Source: Enoplolaimus lenunculus
Taxonomy: Eukaryota; Nematoda; Enoplea; Enoplida; Thoracostomopsidae
Direction of reading: 5' to 3'
Assembly: GCA_030248215.1 (NCBI GenBank)
Contig: JASANG010000155.1
Span: 62,001 to 126,000, forward strand
DNA length: 64,000 bases
The notes under the pieces were generated by a model, which was given only the letters and a program-made list of their open reading frames with translations, was not told the DNA's origin and did no database searches. A program made the translations under genes and the position numbers. This document shows, in pieces, positions 1 through 12,300 of this stretch. Positions within the stretch are counted from its first letter, which is position 1. Every line of letters begins with the position of its first letter.

Positions 1-3000
1 ATTTTTTGCGACCTTTATGACTGACTTTTCGCAATTATTAGCTTTGTTTTTTGCTTTTTTATAAAAAGTGATTCACAATTTGGCTCAAAAATTCATTTCA
101 CAAGTTGTCACTCATTAATGTTGACTCTGTGCGACGACACTTAACCAGATTTTGACTTGGATAGAAACAAAATTTAACTCAAAATATTTCTTCCCGCATT
201 TTTGACTCAATGCTGCTGACTCTGAGCTGTGCGGAATGTTTTATTCTGGTCGTATATGAGGCAAAACTAGCAATGCACGACATAGAAGAAACATTATTCA
301 ATTACCGGACGGTTGCTGTAGCACTTAGCTTCAAATACCTAAGCGACGACACTCTTTAACTATAGGATGCCTCTCGAAATGTTAATTTCAAATTCAATTA
401 AAAAATTCATTGAAATTAATACACAAAAATTTTTGTTCTAAGAAATTTGTTTCTACAATTCATTTTCATTCTAGTACACCAAAATTTTAATAATGCAAAA
501 TTTCTCAAACTGATGAATTCTTTACGCCAAATTTTTTCAATTCGAAAACACCCAAAAGCTGAGTTAACCGCACATATAAATGAACGTTTTTTATTAAACC
601 AAAATGCCTAGGGAATTAACAATTTCGTAAAATTTATTTTGTACCAAAATATCTTATTGATATATTGGCGATGAAAGGGAATTGATTTTCACTTTAAAAA
701 ATTTGAGGAATTATATCAGTGACCTCACGAGCTGAACAACTCTGCAAGGTATATATAATTATTGTTCTTAAGTAAACATAACTTTTCAAACTTTTCAATT
801 CAACAAATTGCTAATACTAAAATGAAATCTATTAAAGCGTCGTATGTAGAAGAGAAACTCATTTTTTCCACACAGTGTGAGCAAATTAATGTGGATGATA
901 AATTAGCTGGTAAACCATATGGTAAAGGAACCAACATTTTTACCATTTAATCTGTTTTATTCAGAATTTTACAAATCTTATTAGTATAGTTGGCCGGGAG
1001 CGGCAATAGAAGCATTTTTGTTTATTACTCCTACGTTGTTTGTTTCTTCAATTAGAAATGTTTCGATGATAAATAAATATTTTACTTCCTCAATTCGGTC
1101 CAGAAAAAATCTAATGTGTAAAAATCTGTTTATTTATGGGTTATTTAAGGCATATAGAAACATGAAATATTGTAGGGGCACTTTTAGTTAGGAAGTAATC
1201 ACTCAATTAAGTAAGAGTTCAAATAATACAGACTTCACAACACATATGACGTTCAAATTAATTAGAGAAGTCCTATTAGTTGGCTTCGAATAACAAACTG
1301 CGATATTTCATTGCACAATCTCTCTCAAATAGCTAACATTATTTCTGAATTTTCACACATCATCCAGGGCCAGATTAAGGTTGTGGGAGGCCCGGGGCCC
1401 ATATGAACAGCAGTTCTGGGGCCCCGTATGACTAAGAGGCCCGGGGCCCATATGCCTAGCAGGCCCTTGTATTAAACATAATCATTTTATACACCAGAGT
1501 TTAAAGTGATACATTTTAATGAAACATGCCAAAAGTAAAAAACAAAATTTACGGCCGAGGGACTGTTCCAGATTTGCACTTAGAGAAGTCAGTTACAATT
1601 CCACCGAAACTAGAAATTTTGTGAAGTCCGAAAATGGACGGTGCGGGCCCCGTTTTCTTTCTTTTAAACTTTTTCGACCACCCTATTTTCCGAAAATTTT
1701 TTCAACACAAGGTGGCACAGAATCCATGATTCAACCGAACCCGAACCCGAATTCGAATCCATTGCTAATTTGTCGAATCTGAATCTGAATTCGGCATGCT
1801 GCGAATTTCAGATATATCTATAATTTGTTTCAGAATATCAGCGCATTGCCAGCCTCAAAACTTCAAACGTTAGTATATATTTCGAGTTCGACTTCAGTTC
1901 TGAGATTTGTGACCTGCAATAAAAAATATTGATTTCTATAACAATTTAGTAAATTTGATTGCTTAAAAATAAAAAAACATATTGCCAAGCACTGTTGGAT
2001 TCGGCTGTTTAATTCCGTTTTTTGTCAGAACCACAACCGGATCTGAATCTGAACCGCAAATTTTTTCCGAACCCGAAGCCGATCCTTTGCTACCACCCTG
2101 GTGTGAGTTGTCCAACTACTTCGGACTTCAGAGGTTTTATCCAGGAGCAGGTATGCGCGAGGATATGAGTCTCCTAGAGAACTTCTTAACATTTGAAAAA
2201 GTATTTTGTACACCATTGTATATTACCCTGCCGAAGGCCGAAGAACGCAATCAGTACTCCCCAAAAATCCGGTAGTGGTATAACCGGGGTTGGAATACTA
2301 ATAGTCGGCTGCTCCAAACAGGTCCTTGAGTGCTCCCTTATTGAATGTTTCACAACTTGTGTAACTTCGTGGTCCGCGAAAAAAATTTTGCTGGCTTGTT
2401 ATCAATTGAAACATATCGTCGGTTTTCGGTTGGGGGAGGCCCCTTTTGGTGAGAGGCCCGGGGGGCCGGGCCACCCGCCCCCCCCCCCTTTAATCCGGCG
2501 CTCCATTGATATATGAAAAGCAAAGCTCATAAATTAAAGAAGTTTCGATTTGAACATTTGAGCGCAGCGGGTATTCATATATGACCAAATAAATTGTTTG
2601 ACTTGTTTATTTTGGGGATAAATTTAAAATAATTGTTCACATGTAACGAAATTCTGGTTGAGTTTCCGAAAACAAACGTCTACCAGCGTAACACCTGCTA
2701 GTATACATACACTTAACTTGAAATTATACTCGTTGCTGTAAAATGTATGACCATTATGCTGTGTAACAACACCCTAATACAACATTGAAAACCTGTCTCA
2801 AATCGTTCTAGGCAGTACAAAATACCTTCGATCATTTAAAAAACTGAACCTAACGCAACCTAAGCTATGCAAGACGCAGAAAAAGAATACTATTTTCATG
2901 CAAACAACGCTACTATTCGTAGTTGTTATTTAACAACTGTTTCAGATTAGTCGATTTTTAAAACATTTGGAATAAACCAGTGATAATCGGTTGTCCAGCA

Positions 3001-3214
3001 ACAACCGGGGGAAGGAACCGCAAGCATGTAGAAGCACTTTTTGTATGCAACACTCAATTGAATGATGCAGATAAATTCTTTCGGTTATCATCATTTTTAA
3101 ACAACAGACATCTAATTTCATTATTATCACTCTATGAATCAGTCTCGTGTTTCTTAAGTTTTCAAAATCATATCTCTCAAAAAATTACACAAAGATTAAG
3201 TTTTTTATTTTCAG
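1..3214. other. AT-rich sequence without a confirmed gene
   Basis: I find no exon here that I can support. The sequence is AT-rich with short simple repeats and one GC-rich dispersed repeat (listed separately). It is either a ferlin intron or sequence upstream of the visible part of that gene. Short open stretches at 762-950 and 2980-3231 have no recognisable similarity and no convincing splice pair. Confidence 0.5.
1365..2504. repeat. GC-rich dispersed repeat, possibly a non-autonomous hAT-like element
   Basis: The left end (CAGGGCCAGATTAAGG) and the right end (CTTTAATCCGGCGCTCC) are imperfect inverted repeats, and both ends carry runs of GGCC and GGGCC. The interior holds short CCGAACCCGAA and GAATCC repeats, related to a second stretch near 21650-21990. 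The CAGGGCC termini resemble non-autonomous hAT elements. I could not find a matching 8-bp target duplication, so the family and the exact ends are uncertain. Confidence 0.35.
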
Positions 3215-3331
3215 ACTTCAATTGTTATTAAGGCAAACGATATACAGCAAACCGTTACTTCTGAAAATATTTTGGAATCAATTCGTGAAGTTCACAAAAT
3301 TATTAAGCAACTACAGCATCTATCGCACGAG
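3215..3331 (+). CDS. Ferlin exon (first visible)
   Basis: The exon lies between a TTTTCAG acceptor and a GTAAGC donor and has 39 codons in phase 0. It encodes a helical, basic segment ending IKQLQHLSHE. It joins in frame to PQEPFPD of the exon at 4034, mirroring the ferlin pattern of a helix followed by EEPQNSLPD just before the FerB strand. The first half has no clear counterpart, so the start is a little less certain than the end. Confidence 0.75.
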
Positions 3332-6300
3332 GTAAGCAGTTTTTGTTTGCCAATTAGTTATCTATGCAGTCAGTGTTACGCGTTACAAATTCGCTATTTT
3401 TACAATGACAACAGTGGAGCGTCTGATCATAGGCGCCGGAAGTTTGGGAGGCTGAAGGCACTTAGGCACTTCTTTACCCTGCGTTCCGATTCAGAGGGGC
3501 ACAACCCCTAATATTGCCCAGAGCTCACAATACAAACTGTCGAATACCTTTTACACCGACACAACTCATCCCAGCAAAATACATAATATGTACTGAAATG
3601 GTATCGGAAAAATATCGATACTAGGGTTTAATACACGGAGGTTCTTTTCGGTCATCCTCCTGTCAGCCGGCGCTTCCTCAAAAACGGTTGTATTTTAAAA
3701 TTTTTTGAATATTTTGGCTTTTTAGGGCCTCCATGATTATTCTATGCCTAAATTTGAATTTTTGAAAAATTCGATTTTTTAAGGTCCTATGTCCCCCACC
3801 CAAAAATCTTTTGTCAAAAAGTCCATTCGCATTCGGTTATTTTAGTACCATTATGCCCCCCAAAATTATTTTGCTTCCGATCCGCTGTCTCAGATCTACT
3901 GCTTCCACTATAACCAGTTTCAACAGAACTTTTGACAAAATATGGTTCTACTGCAGCAAAAACAATACCGTTTCAATCAACCTAAACATGGTAAGAAATT
4001 ACTTACACACAGTACTAAATACTCACATTTCAGCCTCAAGAACCCTTTCCTGACATATTCCTTTGGCTTGTTCATTTGAATCGTAGATTAGCGTATGCAC
4101 GATTTACAACATCCGATGTTTTATATTCTGATCGCCCAGAAGAGCAAGGCAGATTGTGTGGGAAAATGCAAACCTTTTTTCTGAAGGTAAGCAATTAAAA
4201 TTTCTTTCATGTAAATTAAGTAGATCACTAAATTAACTTGGGTTAGATTGGCGTTTATACGCCTACTTGCCATGCAGGTACTAGTGATAACCTGTATTTT
4301 TTAGAAAGATGCGCTTTTTATTTGTTTTAAAATGTGCACAGCAACTGATAAATTTAAGCACCGAAATATCTTAAAATTGGGAAACTGAGATTGGTTTTTG
4401 TATTTTAGGCTCCGGAGACAAGTAAAACTCATCGCACAAATGGCGGTGGTTTGTCGGAACCCCAAGGCCAGGTAACGGCGTACATATGGTTTGGTGAAAG
4501 ACGCAGCATGGGTACATGGGACAATGGCTACATGACAGATATGGTGCAAGGATATATTGACTTTAGACAGATTCCAGACGCAACCATCAGCGAATTGGCA
4601 CCATTTCCGCCGCGCGAAATTACTTACGAAGGTATATATGCAACATTGTTCGGCACAGAGACCGATTTTTGTACTTCCACTACCGCACTAAGCTCCAGTG
4701 TTAAAGCAGTAATAAAAATGTTTAAATCGAAGTTGTGTCTGACCATAATGGTTTTAAAAGGCGCTCGGTTTTTCTTCGCGATAACAATAGAGAATCGGAG
4801 TGCACTGCTCTAGCTTGCAAAATCAGTACTGTGAACATTTAAGCAACAGTTGTAGCACGGCGTTGCGTTCTTCCGACATATGAACGCACGCTGCTACTAT
4901 GCGTCAAGTGTGTAGCACGAGCTGAACGAACTAAGATTACTGTGTGCATGAGAGTATCGCTGTCTTGCTATACAATGCACGAGTGCACTTTGTGAGTTCT
5001 TTAGTTGAATTGAAATGTCCGACTGCAATGTCTCACTGCACTACGCGATTGAAGTACAGTTTGGCAGCGCGCGTTCGTATAGCGAAGCATAGTAAGCCGT
5101 GTAACAAATGACTTATACCGTGGTCCTATAACAGATAATCTTTTGGCTTCATGAACAAACTGCAGACTTCAGAAATACTTTGGATACCCTAAGGCTTTGA
5201 ATTGAACCTGCTTGTTTCAGTAATAAATACTCTTCAAAGTTGTCCCTGGTGCAAGGAAGGTGCTAAGTTTAACCAAAATGGGTAACGCATATGTAAGGCA
5301 TAAAACGAACAAAGCAATGCTTAACCTCAATCGCGCAAATTAAAACATTCGCATTTTGGATCGGTTTCTTCTGAGGCTATCTGGTACCCGGGGCCTGCTT
5401 TAGGGGGATAGTGGAACATTATTGTGTTTGAAAGATTGAAAACGATTCGACATAATTTGTGAAGCAAATGAATTGTCATTTGCGTTATGTTGTAATATAC
5501 ATACTAATTTCAACAAAAAATATCAGAATACACCGATTGCGAATTACGCTGCTATTTATACTTTGCAAAATCGCTTATTGGTGCCGACGAAACTGGTCTC
5601 AGCGACCCTTACTGTCGAATAGCATTTTATGGGCATCTGATTGAGTCAAGGGTAAGTTGCGTTTTATAACATTGCAAGCATGATTTATTTGGACTATAGA
5701 GTGCACCCAAAGTACAAGCTTCAAGCCTAAGCCTAAACCAAGATGAGCTGGTGACGGATGTAGAATTTTTCAGCATGGAGATTAATTTTTGCGTTTTTAA
5801 ATTAGTTTTTCAGGCGTCCTGAATTCAATATCGGTAGACTAGAATTTGCGCTAAAGGTACAATATGATTTGAACCATATTTTGGATTGTTTGGCCGTTGT
5901 CGTGCCTTTGTGGTCGTTGTAAAGCTCTGAAATTAATCTTGCGAGCGAAGCGAACAAGAATCTGGGCGTGACTTCAGTGTTAAATTTCGTTGCACGCTCC
6001 AAGAATTCTTAGCTGGCGCCTTAGTCCAGTGTCCGTTCGCAAATAAACACATATGAAGCATGCATATCAAACACGCTTTATGTTTCAGCTTATTCACCTT
6101 TGCTGGTATTCTTGACACCTTTTTATTTATTAAATTTTAAGGTAATTCAAGAAACTAACAGCCCGAGATGGGATGAAATGCTTGTATTGTCTGGGGTTCG
6201 AATGTATGGCTTGGGTCACGACATTGTCGAAAATCCGCCAAAAGTTGTTGTGGAAATTTATGACGAGGATTTATTGGTAAATACTACAGTTATAAAAATG

Positions 6301-9300
6301 TGCACCATATATTTTGCATTTTTAATGGCAATAAGTTGATAGCGAAGCGAAGGAAGTATGCAGTTTATAAGTTCTACACAATATATTTAATGAGCCTCCG
6401 CCTGCGAAATGAGCCCCGTTATAAGGTATCAGCCAGGTGTGTAATAGCTTATCCGAAAACAGTGGGCACATACTGCAGTGACCCGAATAAGAGGGGGGAG
6501 ATAATAAAATCAGGATTCACATTTTGACTCTTAATCAATTGGAGTCCGTATTCCTAATGAGAGTCCGTAAGCGGATAGACTCCCTAAACCCTAATTAAAG
6601 TCCATAAATATCAATTATCCGTAATTGTAGTGCATAAATGACTTCAGAACCAAATAAAAGTCGAGTTCGAATGATACAAGCAACTTAAATCAACTATGGT
6701 ATATTGTTTCAAGTTATTTTTAGAGTTCAGACGAATTCATCGGATGTTTTCAAGGGACGCCTATTGTTACTCTGAAACACAGTGTTTATTGTGTGCCAAA
6801 GCTGTGTTGGCATACCGTGTTTTTGGCAGGTGAAATGGCTGGAGCAGTTTTGGCGGCATTTGAAATCATAGAGGTATATATCAACAGTTACTTATTGTTG
6901 TCACAGGCTGTTCGAAATGAATTTGCTTGAACTAAATATGCTATCAAGATTTCATAATAAAATTGTACAACTAAATTTGTTACAAAAAACCAAAAATGCG
7001 ACTGCGATACTTACATGCAACTATTCATTAATACGGCACGTCTCTAGAATTTTTACCATTAAGTTAGCATGATTTTCTTCAATCTTTGCTACTAAACTTT
7101 GTTATAACGTATTCGAAAGGGGTTGTAAGTATGTTTAATTTATAAAGTATTGTCAAATAGTTTGAAAATTGCAGTATGTATAACATAAACCACTGTATAC
7201 TTGCTGGGAAATAGTGGAACCTTTCATGCAGGCCGCATCAAGTTTGAGGTGGCAAATATGTCGCTTAATAATAGAATTCTTTATAAATTTTAACGCTACG
7301 GCAAGCGGTTAAGCGGCCCCGTAGACAAAGAACAATTTATCGCACATTCGAGAAGAAATGTCTGAAATTTCATACTTTTGTCTGTTGGAACAAACATACG
7401 ACTACGTTGGGGTTTTAGGCTCCAAATTCTGCATTTGACAAAACTACGGGCCTTACCACAAACCGGCCCTGCAGTGTTGAAAATATTGCTATGCAAATAG
7501 TTTGTATTAAGCTAAAACGTGTTTTCTAGTCAAATAAGTGCAACACATGAAAAGCTTGTAACATAAAACCCAAAGACCAAAAATTTAGATCCTTCAGCGC
7601 AAGTGGTCAATCTTAAAAATATAGAAATATTTGCTAAAGCCCATTTAAAAGCGTTAAAATTTCGGAATACAACATTGTTTGGAAGATTTCCGATCCGCCG
7701 CTGGTCTTAAATCTTTGCTAGTGAATATTGCAAATGCAAGATATTATATTACAAATCTTTAAAACAAATATATTCGATATAGAACAAAAAATTTTACTAA
7801 TTTTAAATACATGATATGCATAAATCTTTTGGATTCGTTGTTGTAATCTGGTCATGTTTTAATCGTTTTGGATGGAATGCACAATGCGAGCTTCAGATAA
7901 ATTACTTGCATAAAAAATTCCTGCACGGACGGGCGGTGTCACAGAACAACCACCCCCGGTATCCTGTGACAACGATGGGAAATAGAAATTTCTGCAGCAT
8001 CGAGAGCCATTTATAATGCTTAGATTTGGTAATTTTACAGTAATGGTAGCAATATTGTCAAGGACACATTCCGCCTTGGTTGTGATTTCACAATAAATTG
8101 CGCTGGCTATAACAAGACCTTAGGCTTAGGAGTCAGGTAATCGGACATGCCCGGCTCATCACGATCGACACTTTACGTTGCTCCATATATCAAAGCTGGG
8201 GTCAGATGGAATATGTAGTTTTGTTGGTACGGTTAGTGGTATTATGCATTTAATTGTATTTTATGTATATATTGTGGCGTCTAATTGGTTAATTGTCTTG
8301 TGTGTGGCACCGATTTTTGCTCGTTTTTTAATCGCATTCATCATGCGCTATGTGCCTGACTGATGCCTATTTATTCTTGAATAACCGGAATAACAAACGT
8401 ATATTGAATAGTTTCTGACCAGAGGTTGACTAGAGAATGACGACTTCTTGCCGAATACTGACTAGATCATGCACCGAGATCAATTAAGCGTCCTTTCAAA
8501 GGTGACTTGATTATTGAAAATTGCATAATACGATTAGTTACAATATCATTCCTTTCTCAGCATTTAGCATAAGCCTTTCCGTAAATACACGAGAAACTAC
8601 TATAAGTTAGCGATAAAAGAGGGTGCCGACGCAGCGAACACATGAGCGTTTTCTGTTGCAGGGGCTAAGGAGCAAAATTTTATAGGGGACCACTTTAGTA
8701 TACGGACATATAGTTATTACGACTATTATGCCGATGTTCAATATCGTTTGTTAATGCCTTGCGTGCTTTGTATAATTCGTGTGTTTGATTTGGATCACTT
8801 TCTGTTAATGACCTGAGTGATTGTGGATTGCCGGTCGTGCCTTTTGGAAATGACTCCCTTATCTCTTTCTCCATATTGTACGATTTCGACTAGAGAAAAA
8901 GTCATTAGTTCGTAACATCCTAGGATCAGCGAAAACCTTGGGCGCGAGAGGGGCGGTTTAGCGTTTCACGATTGCTCGCGGGGATAGAACATCGTATAGT
9001 GTCTGAAGCCCGGGAACAAGTTCACGCTAGGCTAAAGGGGGCAGTATAGGTGATACCGGTAATTGTAGTACGTATATTTCTTTTTTGTACCTTGGTGTTT
9101 TGTGTTGTCCGTGTTTTGTTGTATATCATGACGGCGTCAACGTCTTCTTCGGGGTGAAGCTGCTAAGTATCAACTAAAAACAATCCCTCACCTCTGTGAT
9201 TTTTCTCCTGCCTCCAGAAATTTGATCAGCAACATTAATTGCACATTTTAAAGAATAGATTTTCGTGACTGGAAAAGAGCTTTTGCCGACCTGCAGATCC

Positions 9301-12300
9301 TGAATTGCCTCTATAATGTTTATACTAGTAACATCGATTTGCAGGGAAGGATAGTTAAAGGAGTTGAAAATAATCCGATGGGGGAACCCCCCTCCAGAAA
9401 ACAGAGCTGTTGGGGAGGAAAAGCTTGGGTTTCCTTGGCTATCGGGCGGGGAAAGCAAAGGCAGCCATCGTAGACTGACCCTTTTCTGCCTTGTTGCCCT
9501 TTTCCGTACCCTCCCCTAGTTTTCCCTTTTGTTTCACTTCCCACCGAGTAAATACCAATTCAATCGCGCACGGAAAATTCTGTTGCACACGGGATTAAAA
9601 AAGAAAAGTAAAAGAGGAAAGGGATGTTATTGGGTTAGTTCTGTAGAAAGGGGTCAGGCTCTCCCATTGGGGTTCTCAGCATGCCTGAATTTTAGTTTGG
9701 GGACACACCAAGATTGGCTTTCTGTGTTTGTAGGACAGTAAGCTTGAAGTAGCGTAGCTCTATGGTTTTCTGCGAAATTTTCAGGTTAGGAACTGGCATT
9801 CTCGGGTTCGGCACGCCGCGTTGGCTGAGTAAGCCGCCCCTGCTGCCGTGTTAGGTCAGCAGCCAAGGTTTTGCGAAAATTTTGGAATTTTGTGGGCACT
9901 AATGCTTAAAATATTATTATAACCTTTAGGCCCCCGGGGTTTGAAACCGGACCCAATCGTTTTGGGACCCGTTATTTTAGCCGAGAAAGTCACTCCGAAC
10001 CTGCGCTGTAAATTGACATCTGGAAAGTTTGGGCAAATTTAGGTTGTGTATACCGGTTGCGGATTGGGTTTTTAGGAAAAATTCGAGTTGCGTTTTCTAG
10101 GATACAGCGCGGAGACTGGTTTTAGACGAAACTCCGCATCTTACCGACTAAGGAAACCACCCTAATTATAGCCCGCAAGGCGGCAATTAAAAAGTTATAG
10201 ACTTTTGAAAATTTTGCCGAAAACCAATAGTTAGGAAGTTATGGGCCTCTAAAGTTTTCGAGATTTAACGTGTACACGCTTTACGGATTCTGTGGTTGGG
10301 TGCTAAAATTGGTATCATTCGATTCAGCTTATCGAGCTGATTAAGAAAACCGCCCCAAACCCTGTCCGCAAATCAATACATAAGTAGTTATGGGCGATCA
10401 AAGGTTTCTAAGATTTTACGTGTACACACTACACGGACCGGATCCTGAAAAACACGATTTTCACTTTTTCGCAACCCACGATCAAAATGGTTGTCTTTCG
10501 ATTCCACGCATCGTGCTGAGCGAGAAAACTACCCGAACAGTGTCCGCCAACGAATACTTCAAAAGTTATGGCCCGTTGAAAATTCTGAAAATTTGCATGT
10601 TTATGCTTTACGGAGCGGAGCTCAAAAACGCGATTTTCACTTTTACAGGACCCAACGTTAAAGGTAGTACCGTTAGATTTCTCTCGTTGCCCTGGTTCAG
10701 AAAACCACCCCTGACATGGTCCGCATGGGAATATTTAAAAAGTTATCATAGATTGAAGTTTTGGAAATTTTGGTGTTTTAGGCCTGCGATTTTCACTTTT
10801 TTGGGCTATAGCATTATGTTGGGTGTCGTTTGAATTAGTTTATTGTTCTGGTTAGTAAAATCACAACGAGTAGGGTTCGCTGACATATAGTTAGGAGATT
10901 ATGGCTCGTCAAGTTTTGCAAACCTGCACGTGTATACTCAGTGGGGGCAGGCCAGAGCGGCGCAGAGGCTGAACATTTAGTTCAGTTTGAAAATTTTCGG
11001 TTTTTGCTCGCGTGCTCGAGCCGCGACATCAAAGCGATCTCTCTGCACACGGAGGCGACTTAGTGTGCACGAGATTTTCGGGGCGCTGAAGCAAGGGGGG
11101 ATATCCGCGTTTCGCGCAAGAGTAAAATTTTATAAGATAAGGGGGCCAAACTAGGATTTTCCGGCACTCACAAAGGGGGTGTGTACATTTTTAATCTAAC
11201 TTTGCCTGACGTTGGCGACAACGCAGGTGCAAAATTTTCGTGTAAACTTTGGGACGGGAGACAATTCAAAATCAGAAAACCTGCAAGGAGGCGCCATTTG
11301 TGCGACAATTCTAAGGAAAATAGGCACAACCTAGATTAACAAAAACACTCGCAGGATTGATTGTCAGCACGGTAGGGAGGCCAATACAGCCTGATGCTAA
11401 GCATCTAGGAAATGACAAACAAAAGAGCTAAGGCCCTATCGTTATAGAAAACGTATATGTACCCCGTGATTTTGGGCGATTCTAGCCAGGCCCCAATGAA
11501 CTAAGTAATTAACAGGGCTCGACCAGTTGACAATCAAACTGCTGAATGTACAGCCTGCGATAAATCAAGCTTAAGCTTAGGGAACGTGTGGTGCTCTCAG
11601 AAACAGGCACAGTGTTGGATCTATATCCGCCCAGATAACCCTTCCAGGAGAAATTTTGAAGCTGGAGTATGGGCACTGGGGAATTTTCGTGGTGCACCCC
11701 CATCCTCGCAAGACCTTACGTTAAACCTGCAGCTTTTCTAAAAACTATTAAGGTAATGATGGCGAGCTTGTCTGGAATGCGCATGCAATGAGTGGAAATC
11801 CTGAGCCCAGGCTTAAGCGAACCATTGAGCCTGAATCAGAGTTAAACCGCGCCTGCCCGAAGACCACATATGGACTAATCAAGCTCACCACCATGAGACA
11901 TAAAGCATATCTAAACTAGAAATCTACAACCCTAAGCTGCGGTAAATAGCTGCAAGATAGTTGACCTAGGATAAGGCAACCAGAAGCACAACGTAATTCA
12001 TGAATCACTTACCATATCCTTTTTCGCAATTACTATAACCTACTTTTAAGCTAATTGAAAATTATACGACTGATCTTTTGAGTCAGATCTTAGAAATAAG
12101 GTATTTTGAGCCAGCATTTTATGCGTGTATAAAATGTACAAAACAATAATAAACCAAAACTTTAATTTGAGTTCAGTCCTGAACCTGGAGCGCTCAATAG
12201 ATTCCTGGCCTAAGAGCCATGGCTAAAATTTTGATGAAACTTAGAATTAAAAAGAGACTCAAACTTTTGCATGAATACGAAAAATTCCCGATTAACAGAG

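Noticed and set aside
2980-3231. Open stretch of 83 codons just before the first ferlin exon
   Set aside because: There is no ferlin similarity and no good acceptor. The following exon has its own clear acceptor at 3211-3214.
3811-4053. Possible extra ferlin exon before the FerB exon
   Set aside because: The exon at 3215-3331 joins the exon at 4034 in frame and matches the family order. The peptide here has no ferlin similarity.
10390-10833. Plus-strand open stretch of 147 codons
   Set aside because: It lies in the tandem array of the old solo LTR, and the frame is not kept in the other LTR copies.
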